From NCBI RefSeq assembly GCF_026184235.1, contig NZ_CP110806.1:2294001-2358000 (forward strand): a DNA stretch of 64,000 nucleotides, written 5' to 3'. The DNA is from Cellulomonas sp. S1-8. Lineage in GTDB: Bacteria; Actinomycetota; Actinomycetes; Actinomycetales; Cellulomonadaceae. The position numbers were made by a program, and so were the translations under genes. Position 1 is the first letter of the stretch. Every line of letters begins with the position of its first letter. Under the pieces are notes generated by a model. It searched no databases, was not told where the DNA came from, and saw only the letters and a program-made list of their open reading frames with translations. Positions 58,446 to 64,000 of this stretch are shown here, in pieces.

Positions 58446-61184
58446 TCAGTGGCCCGCGGCGTGCCAGCTCGCGCCCACGCCCACCGACACGTCGAGGGGC
58501 ACGTCGAGCGCCCCGCCGGGCAACCCGTCACCGGCGCGTGCCATCTGGTCGCGCACGAGCGCCTCGACCTCCTCGCGCTCCCCGTCGGCCACCTCGAGCA
58601 CGAGCTCGTCGTGGACCTGCAGGAGCATCCGCGAGCGCAGCTCGCGGCGTGCCAGCTCCCGGTCGACACCCAGCATCGCGACCTTGACGAGGTCGGCCGC
58701 GCTGCCCTGGATCGGGGCGTTGAGCGCCATCCGCTCGGCCGTCTCGCGGCGCTGCCGGTTGTCGCTCGTGAGGTCCGGCAGGTAGCGCCGCCGGCCCAGG
58801 ATCGTCGCCGTGTAACCCGTCGAGCGCGCCTCGTCGACGACGCCGGTCAGGTAGTCGCGCACGCCGCCGAACCGGGCGAAGTAGTCCGTCATGAGCGCGG
58901 ACGCCTCGGACACCTCGATCGCGAGCTGCTGCGACAGCCCGTACGACGACAGCCCGTACGCCAGGCCGTAGCTCATCGCCTTGATCTTGGACCGCATCGC
59001 GGACGTGACCTCGTCCGTCGGCACGCCGAACACGCGGGACCCGACGTAGCTGTGCAGGTCCTCCCCCGACCGGAACGCCTCGATGAGGGCGGCGTCGCCC
59101 GAGAGGTGCGCCATGATCCGCATCTCGATCTGCGAGTAGTCGGCGGTCAGCAGCGTCGCGTACCCGGGCCCGACGACGAAGGTGCGGCGGATCTGACGTC
59201 CCGCGTCGGTGCGGATCGGGATGTTCTGCAGGTTCGGGTCCGCCGACGAGAGCCGGCCCGTGGCGGCGATCGTCTGCTGGAAGGTGGTGCGGATGCGTCC
59301 GTCGTCGCCGATGGAGCGCAGCAGACCCTCGACCGTCTGGCGCAGCCGGATCGCGTCACGGTGCGCGAGCAGGTGCTCGAGGAAGGGATGCCCGGTGCGC
59401 GCGAAGAGGTCGGTGAGGGCCGCGGCGTCGGTCGTCCACCCCGTCTTGTTGCGCTTGGTGCGCGGCATGCCGAGCTGGTCGAACAGCACCTCCTGCAGCT
59501 GCTTGGGGGACCCGAGGTTGACCTCGCGGTCGATGACCGCGTACGCGTCGGCGGCGGCGCCCCGCACCTCGTCGTCGAACGCGCGCTCGAGCGAGGCCAG
59601 GTCGTCGCGGTCGATCGCGATCCCCGTGCGCTCCATGCGCGCCAGCACGCCCTGCAGCGGCAGCTCGAGGTCCGTCAGCAGACCCGTGGCCCCCCGGTCG
59701 GCGACCTCGCCGCCGAGCGTCTCGACCAGGTCGCGCACCGCGGCCGCACGCACGGCCGCGCGGCGGCCCTCGTCCGCCCCGTCGACCTCGAGGTCGAGGG
59801 CACCCTGGCCGTCCCCGGCGGCGGCGTCGCTGCCGAGCTCGCGGTGCAGGTAGCCGATCGCCAGGTCGGGCAGGTCGTACGCCCGCCGGTCCGGCTGGCA
59901 CAGGTAGGCAGCGAGCTCGGTGTCGAACCGCACGCCGCGCAGCGCCATGCCACGCCCGTCGAGCGCGTGCCACGCCTCCTTCGCGGCGTGCAGGGCCTTG
60001 CCGCGGTCGTCGTCCGCGAGCCACGCCACGAGCGCCGCCTCGTCGGCCGGCTCGATGGCGGTGAGGTCGTAGGCCACGGCCTGGCCCGCGGCGTCCGCGA
60101 TCGCGATCCCCCACGCGTCGCCGCGCCCGGGCGCACCCGTCCCGCGCACGTCGAGGCCGAGGACCTCGCCCGCACGGGCGTCGAGCCAGGCACCGAGCCC
60201 GCCGACGCCGGTCTGCACCATGTCGATCGCCGCGGCGGTCGCGACGCGCTCGTCGCGACCCTCGTCGGGCAGCATCGCGAACAGCCGGTCGCGCAGGGTG
60301 CGGAACTCGAGCCCGTCGAGCATCTCGTGCAGCGCCGCGCGGTCCCACGGGCGCGCCGCGAGGTCCTCGGGACCGACCGGCAGCTCGAGGTCGTCGAGCA
60401 GCCGGTTCAGCTCGCGGTTGAGGGCGACCTGCTCGAGGTTCGCGCGCAGCGACTCCCCCGCCTTGCCGGTGATCCGCTCGGCGTTCTCGAGCACGCCGGC
60501 CAGGCCGTCGTACTGCGCGATCCACTTCGCGGCCGTCTTCGGACCCACGCCGGGCACGCCCGGCAGGTTGTCGCTCGTCTCGCCGACGAGCGCCGCCAGG
60601 TCCGGGTACCGCTCGGGCGGCAGCCCGTACTTCGCCTCGACCGCGTCGGGCGTCATCCGGGTCACCTCGGACACGCCGCGCACCGGGTACAGCACGGTGA
60701 CCGTCGGGCCCACGAGCTGGAACGTGTCCCGGTCCCCCGAGCAGATCAGGACCTCCATGCCCTGGTCGCGGGCCTGCGCCGTGAGCGTCGCCAGGATGTC
60801 GTCGGCCTCGAAGCCCGGCTTGTCGATCACCTGCACGTGCATCGTCGCGAGCAGGGCCCGGATGATGTCGACCTGACCGCGGAACGGCTCGGGGGTGGCG
60901 GCCCGATTGCCCTTGTACGACTCGAGCCGCTCCGTGCGGAACGTCGTGCGACCCGCGTCGAACGCGACCGCGACGTGCGTCGGCTCCTCGTCGCGCAGCA
61001 GGTTCGCGAGCATCGACGTGAACCCGAAGACCGCGTTGGTCGGCTGCCCCGTGGAGGTCGCGAAGTTCTCCACCGGCAACGCGTAGAACGCCCGGTAGGC
61101 CATCGAGTGCCCGTCGATGAGGAGCAGTCGCGGGGTCGTCGAGGTGGTCGTCGAGGTGCGGGTCGCTGGCTGGTCGGCACTCAC
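58446..61184 (-). CDS. polA: DNA polymerase I
   Basis: Repair and Okazaki-fragment polymerase of 912 residues. N-terminal 5' nuclease (LLLIDGHSMAYRAFYAL, KPGFEADDILATL, GETSDNLPGVPGVGPKTAAKWI), a middle 3'-5' exonuclease-like domain and the polymerase domain with motif A LTADYSQIEMRIMAHLSGD, the finger helix RSKIKAMSYGLAYGLSSYGL and motif C LLQVHDELVLEV. The middle domain lacks the DEDD acids (no FDTET-like motif; KYD replaced by KEA), so proofreading is probably absent, as in other actinobacteria. GTG start 61182-61184 has no ribosome site and a TAGGTT -10 seven bases upstream. Confidence 0.97.
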   Translation of the reverse strand: MSADQPATRTSTTTSTTPRLLLIDGHSMAYRAFYALPVENFATSTGQPTNAVFGFTSMLANLLRDEEPTHVAVAFDAGRTTFRTERLESYKGNRAATPEPFRGQVDIIRALLATMHVQVIDKPGFEADDILATLTAQARDQGMEVLICSGDRDTFQLVGPTVTVLYPVRGVSEVTRMTPDAVEAKYGLPPERYPDLAALVGETSDNLPGVPGVGPKTAAKWIAQYDGLAGVLENAERITGKAGESLRANLEQVALNRELNRLLDDLELPVGPEDLAARPWDRAALHEMLDGLEFRTLRDRLFAMLPDEGRDERVATAAAIDMVQTGVGGLGAWLDARAGEVLGLDVRGTGAPGRGDAWGIAIADAAGQAVAYDLTAIEPADEAALVAWLADDDRGKALHAAKEAWHALDGRGMALRGVRFDTELAAYLCQPDRRAYDLPDLAIGYLHRELGSDAAAGDGQGALDLEVDGADEGRRAAVRAAAVRDLVETLGGEVADRGATGLLTDLELPLQGVLARMERTGIAIDRDDLASLERAFDDEVRGAAADAYAVIDREVNLGSPKQLQEVLFDQLGMPRTKRNKTGWTTDAAALTDLFARTGHPFLEHLLAHRDAIRLRQTVEGLLRSIGDDGRIRTTFQQTIAATGRLSSADPNLQNIPIRTDAGRQIRRTFVVGPGYATLLTADYSQIEMRIMAHLSGDAALIEAFRSGEDLHSYVGSRVFGVPTDEVTSAMRSKIKAMSYGLAYGLSSYGLSQQLAIEVSEASALMTDYFARFGGVRDYLTGVVDEARSTGYTATILGRRRYLPDLTSDNRQRRETAERMALNAPIQGSAADLVKVAMLGVDRELARRELRSRMLLQVHDELVLEVADGEREEVEALVRDQMARAGDGLPGGALDVPLDVSVGVGASWHAAGH

Positions 61185-61190
61185 GGTGTC

Positions 61191-61213
61191 AACCTATCTG
61201 CCATGTCCGACAT
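61191..61213 (-). promoter_or_regulatory. Degenerate RecA_NDp-like promoter of polA
   Basis: Minus strand ATGTCGGAC, exactly 8 bases, TAGGTT. Only 6 of 9 positions match TTGTCRGTG, but the spacing and the seven-base distance from -10 to the start codon equal those at uvrB. It overlaps the first codons of the divergent thioesterase gene. Confidence 0.4.
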
Positions 61214-61607
61214 CCCTTTCGCCGTCCCGTCGACCGCCGGCACGCTCCTTGACCGCATGGGCATCGAGGTGACGCACGTCGACGCGGACGGCGCCACCGG
61301 CACCATGCCGGTGGCCGGGAACACCCAGCCCTACGGCCTGCTCCACGGCGGTGCGTCGGCCGTGCTCGCCGAGACCCTCGGCTCGCTCGCGGCCGCTGCG
61401 CACGCCGGTCCGGGCCGCGCCGCGGTGGGGATCGAGCTCAACGCGACGCACCACCGGTCGGCCCGCAGCGGTGTGGTCGTGGGCCACGCCCGTGCGCTGC
61501 ACCGCGGTCGGTCGCTGGTGACCTACGAGGTCGTGGTGGAGGACGGGGACGGTCGGCGGCTGTGCACCGCGCGACTCACCTGCATGGTCATCGACGCCCC
61601 CGTCTGA
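61203..61607 (+). CDS. PaaI-type hotdog thioesterase
   Basis: 134 residues. Hotdog fold with the catalytic pattern NTQPYGLLHGGASAVLAETLGSLAAAAHA (HGG plus Glu), then GIELNATHHRSARSGVVVGHARALHRGRSLVTYEVVV. Expected to hydrolyse acyl- or aryl-CoA thioesters, as in the PaaI/MenI group; a menaquinone role (DHNA-CoA) is possible but not shown. ATG at 61203. Its 3' 85 bases overlap the convergent GNAT gene; divergent from polA with 18 bases between. Confidence 0.9.
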   Translation: MSDIPFAVPSTAGTLLDRMGIEVTHVDADGATGTMPVAGNTQPYGLLHGGASAVLAETLGSLAAAAHAGPGRAAVGIELNATHHRSARSGVVVGHARALHRGRSLVTYEVVVEDGDGRRLCTARLTCMVIDAPV

Positions 61608-62209
61608 AGCACGCCCGCGTCGTCCTCGGCGGGCACGGCACGGGCGCGCGCCCGCCGTCGCCGCTCGAGGAGGTCCTCCAGGCCGCGCGCGGCGGAGCGC
61701 CGGGCGGGCGCCGGTGCGTCGAGCGCGAGCCGCCGGTGCAGGGCCGTCGTGCTCACCGCGCGGTGCGCCGCCGCGGGTGCGAACCCCAGCCGGGCGAGGA
61801 ACCGCTGCATGCCGCGGGAGCCCGGCAGCGGCGCCGCGTAGACGTCCGTCGCCCCGGCCTCGTCGGCGATCTCGGCGGCCGCCTGGAGCATCGCGTGCCC
61901 CAGCCCGCGTCGGCGCGACTCCGGCCGCACGTAGACGGCGTCGAGGCTCAGCACGACCGCGTCGGAGAGCAGGCCCGGGCCCAGCAGCCGGCACAGCGCC
62001 ACCCCGGCGGGCTCGTCGTCGAACGTCGCGACCAGGACGACGCCGTCCGGGACCGAGCCCAGGACGGACAGCTGCTCGCGCAGCCGCTCCCGGTCGTCCG
62101 AGCACAGCTGCCGACCGACGCCCGACTCGGTGCGCGCCTGCAGGCAGAGCTCGACGAGGTCCTCGAGGTCGGACGCAGACGCGTGTCGCACGTGCACACC
62201 TGGCCGCAC
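61523..62209 (-). CDS. GNAT family N-acetyltransferase
   Basis: 228 residues. GNAT core: VHVRHASASDLEDLVELCLQARTE (beta 1-alpha 1), GVALCRLLGPGLLSDAVVLSLDAVYVRPESRRRGLGHAMLQAAAEIADEAGA with the acetyl-CoA loop RRRGLGHA, and YAAPLPGSRGMQRFLARLGFAPAAAHRAV. A basic, low-complexity tail of about 70 residues follows, the last 28 antisense to the thioesterase gene. GTG at 62207-62209 chosen for GGAGG at seven to eleven bases upstream. Substrate unknown. Confidence 0.85.
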   Translation of the reverse strand: MRPGVHVRHASASDLEDLVELCLQARTESGVGRQLCSDDRERLREQLSVLGSVPDGVVLVATFDDEPAGVALCRLLGPGLLSDAVVLSLDAVYVRPESRRRGLGHAMLQAAAEIADEAGATDVYAAPLPGSRGMQRFLARLGFAPAAAHRAVSTTALHRRLALDAPAPARRSAARGLEDLLERRRRARARAVPAEDDAGVLQTGASMTMQVSRAVHSRRPSPSSTTTS

Positions 62210-62381
62210 CGTGGGCCTCCCGGGGATGAGGGTGGAGCTCGGCGGCGCGCGCCTCCCCCGCTCCGTGCGCCCTGGCTCGATGATGGCCCAGCACATGGCA
62301 CCCTGCCTAGGGCGAGCCACGTCACGTCCTGGTGAACACCGCGGCAACCGCCAGGTTCCGGGCACGGTGTGACTCAGTTCG

Positions 62382-62395
62382 CTACCGATCGGTAG
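62382..62395. promoter_or_regulatory. Perfect 14-base palindrome upstream of the livH-like gene
   Basis: CTACCGATCGGTAG, fully symmetric, in the 318-base interval between the divergent GNAT and permease genes. TetR-, GntR- or MarR-type dimers bind sites of this kind. The rest of this interval (62210-62527) holds no supported gene; a CTGACG at 62408-62413 and TATCGT at 62439-62444 are promoter-like but wrongly spaced. Confidence 0.5.
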
Positions 62396-62527
62396 CCCGC
62401 TCTCGCGCTGACGTAATGAACAAGACACAATCCCTGCCTATCGTCTGCTGTCCGGTGGGCGAGGGCTCACCACTTCGACGTACGGCGCCTCCCAGCCCGT
62501 GCCCGACCACGAGGACGGAGGTCTGAC

Positions 62528-63970
62528 GTGCGAGCAGTCGCGTGCCGGGACCGTTCCGTCGCCCTGCGACGCGGGGGGGCCGGCGTCCTGCTGGTGCTCC
62601 TGTCCGCCCTGTCGACGATCCTCGTCGGCGGGGCCGCGCACGCGGCGACCGCACCCTGCAGTCCGGACGACGCCACGGCGTGCCTCAACGTGACCGTCAC
62701 GGTGCCCGGCACCGGACCGGTCGCCGGGGTCACCCTCACCGTCGAGGGCGGGGACGAGCCGGTGACCGCGACCACGGACGACGCGGGCAAGGTCTCGGTG
62801 ACGCTGACCGCTGCCGGCGACTACACCGTGACCGTGGACGAGAGCACGCTGCCGGCGGGCACGGTCCTGCGGGACCCGGCCGCGAACGGCGCCACCGTGG
62901 CTGTCGCGCTCGGCCGCTCCGCGGGCCGCATCGTGCAGATCGTCCCCCCGGGCGAGGCCGGTGGTGCCACCGGGGAGCAGACGGACGACGCGTCGGCCAG
63001 CGCCGCACCCGACGACGCGAGCACGGCCGGGGTCGACTCCGAGGCCGGTGCCGAGGCCGAGGCCAGCGCCGAGGCGTCCGCCGGTCCCGGGACCAACCGG
63101 TACGCCCAGCTCGTCCTCGCGGGCATCGTGTTCGGCGTCCTGCTCGCCCTGGCCTCGCTCGGTGCGAACCTCATCTACGGCACGACGGGCCTGTCGAACT
63201 TCGCCCACGGCGAGCTCGTGACGCTCGGTGGGATGACCGCGTTCATGGCCGTGCAGTGGTGGAACCTCCCGCTGTGGGCCGCGATCGTCGTCTCCACGGC
63301 CGCGGGCGGTGTCGTCGGCTGGCTGCTCAACCGGGTGATCTTCGCGCCCCTGCGGCGCCGCGGCGTCGGGATCACGCAGCAGATGATCGTGACGATCGGT
63401 CTGTCGCTCGCGGGGCTGTCCGCGTTCCTCTTCTTCTACGGCGCCCAGCCCGCGCCCATCGTGGCCGGCATCTCCCAGCGCATGCAGATCGGTCCGGTCC
63501 AGATCTCCGGGCAGTCGTTGGTGTCCGTCGGCGTCGCGCTCGTCGTGCTCGCCGCGGTCGCCTTCGCGCTGTCCCGGACGCGGCTCGGTCGCGCCACCCG
63601 GGCCGTGTCGGACAACCCCGCGCTGGCGGCCGCCACCGGTATCAAGGTCGAGTCGGTCATCAGCCGCGTGTGGATCGTGTCCGCCGCGCTCGCCTCGCTC
63701 GGCGGCGTGCTGCTCGCGCTGTACCTGAACACGACGCGGTTCAACTTCGGGTCGACGCTGCTGCTGCTGATGTTCGCCGCGATCACCCTCGGCGGTCTGG
63801 GCTCGCCGCTCGGGGCGGTGCTCGGCGCGCTGGTCATCGGCCTCGTCGTGGAGCTGTCGACGATCGTCCTGCCGAACGACATGCGCTACGCGAGCGCGCT
63901 CGTGATCCTCATCCTCGTCCTGCTGCTCCGGCCGCAGGGCATCCTCGGGCGCGCCGAGCGCATCGGTTAG
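62528..63970 (+). CDS. Branched-chain amino-acid-type ABC transporter permease (LivH-like) with secreted N-terminal domain
   Basis: 480 residues, much longer than the usual 290. Residues 1-40 are a signal peptide (RRGGAGVLLVLLSALSTILVGGAAHA, cleavage near AHA/AT). Residues about 43-137 form a beta-sandwich-like domain with a carboxypeptidase-regulatory/Ig pattern (VPGTGPVAGVTLTVEGG, TTDDAGKVSVTLTAAGDYTVTVDE). An Ala/Glu/Asp/Ser linker (138-190) leads to a complete LivH permease with about eight helices (NLIYGTTGLSNFAHGELVTLGGM, RRRGVGITQQMIVTIGLSLAG, SDNPALAAATGI, ITLGGLGSPLGAVLGALVIG). GTG start with GGAGG six bases upstream. Confidence 0.92.
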   Translation: MRAVACRDRSVALRRGGAGVLLVLLSALSTILVGGAAHAATAPCSPDDATACLNVTVTVPGTGPVAGVTLTVEGGDEPVTATTDDAGKVSVTLTAAGDYTVTVDESTLPAGTVLRDPAANGATVAVALGRSAGRIVQIVPPGEAGGATGEQTDDASASAAPDDASTAGVDSEAGAEAEASAEASAGPGTNRYAQLVLAGIVFGVLLALASLGANLIYGTTGLSNFAHGELVTLGGMTAFMAVQWWNLPLWAAIVVSTAAGGVVGWLLNRVIFAPLRRRGVGITQQMIVTIGLSLAGLSAFLFFYGAQPAPIVAGISQRMQIGPVQISGQSLVSVGVALVVLAAVAFALSRTRLGRATRAVSDNPALAAATGIKVESVISRVWIVSAALASLGGVLLALYLNTTRFNFGSTLLLLMFAAITLGGLGSPLGAVLGALVIGLVVELSTIVLPNDMRYASALVILILVLLLRPQGILGRAERIG

Positions 63971-63988
63971 CGGGAGGTCGTCGCCGTC

Positions 63989-64000
63989 ATGGACTTCGGA
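63989..64000 (+). CDS. Start of next gene, probably second (LivM-like) permease; cut by window edge
   Basis: Only four codons (MDFG) are visible after GGGAGG at 63972-63977. LivH genes are normally followed by livM, which is the only basis for the name; the ribosome-site distance of 11 bases is rather long. Confidence 0.45.

Noticed and set aside
58221..61607. 1128-residue plus-strand frame ending in the thioesterase
   Set aside because: Only the last 134 residues are the real thioesterase; the rest is antisense to polA.
62210..62428. Longer N-terminus for the GNAT protein
   Set aside because: GGAGG lies upstream of GTG 62209, and the fold starts there; the extra part has no conserved pattern.

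Overview
The window is chromosomal DNA from a very GC-rich actinobacterium. Gene order and protein character fit the Micrococcales, most likely Cellulomonas or a close relative; this is an inference from gene order and familiarity, not from a search. Supporting points are actinobacteria-only genes (rbpA, whiA, opcA, a fourth tyrA-ACT type), many GTG starts, ATGA/GTGA coupled genes, and short GC-rich terminators without U-runs. I see no insertion sequence, prophage, CRISPR array, rRNA or replication origin. Nearly all of the window looks like conserved core chromosome.

Layout. 1-6.4 kb is a mixed accessory stretch: an aldo/keto reductase (cut by the window edge) coupled to an MFS transporter, an AlkD-like repair protein, manganese catalase, a lipoprotein, a DUF2231 membrane protein and a Fic protein. 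A tRNA-Pro(GGG) follows at 6.7 kb. 6.8-17.7 kb is a long minus-strand core run: membrane protein, der, plsC-cmk-tyrA-rluB-scpB-scpA-parA (almost all overlapping), xerD, ctaB. 18-25.4 kb is the plus-strand pentose-phosphate operon tkt-tal-zwf-opcA-pgl, in which pgl is fused to an O-methyltransferase. 25.5-34.8 kb is minus-strand rbpA, secG, tpiA, pgk, gap, then whiA, yvcK, rapZ, uvrC.

34.9-46.9 kb holds osmC, uvrA, a GH15 glycosidase with a coupled YciI protein, two tandem terC genes behind a manganese (yybP-ykoY type) riboswitch, a glyoxalase-like protein, uvrB, an unknown protein and coaE. 47-49.7 kb is rpsA and pfkA. 49.9-55.3 kb is a dipeptide/oligopeptide ABC importer with fused ATPases. 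55.4-58.3 kb has a methyltransferase and an acetate-type sodium symporter with its DUF485 partner. 58.4-64 kb has polA, a thioesterase, a GNAT acetyltransferase and the start of a branched-chain amino-acid-type ABC transporter whose first permease carries an unusual secreted N-terminal domain.

How it works together. Glycolysis (pfkA, gap-pgk-tpiA) and the oxidative and non-oxidative pentose phosphate pathway are nearly complete here. The three uvr excision-repair subunits and polA, though scattered over 26 kb, share one promoter architecture: a RecA_NDp-like element (TTGTCRGTG, 8 bases, TANNNT) placed so that the transcript begins at or within a few bases of the start codon. uvrA has in addition a LexA box. 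This looks like a PafBC-type, LexA-independent DNA-damage regulon. A manganese theme links the catalase and the riboswitch-controlled TerC pair.
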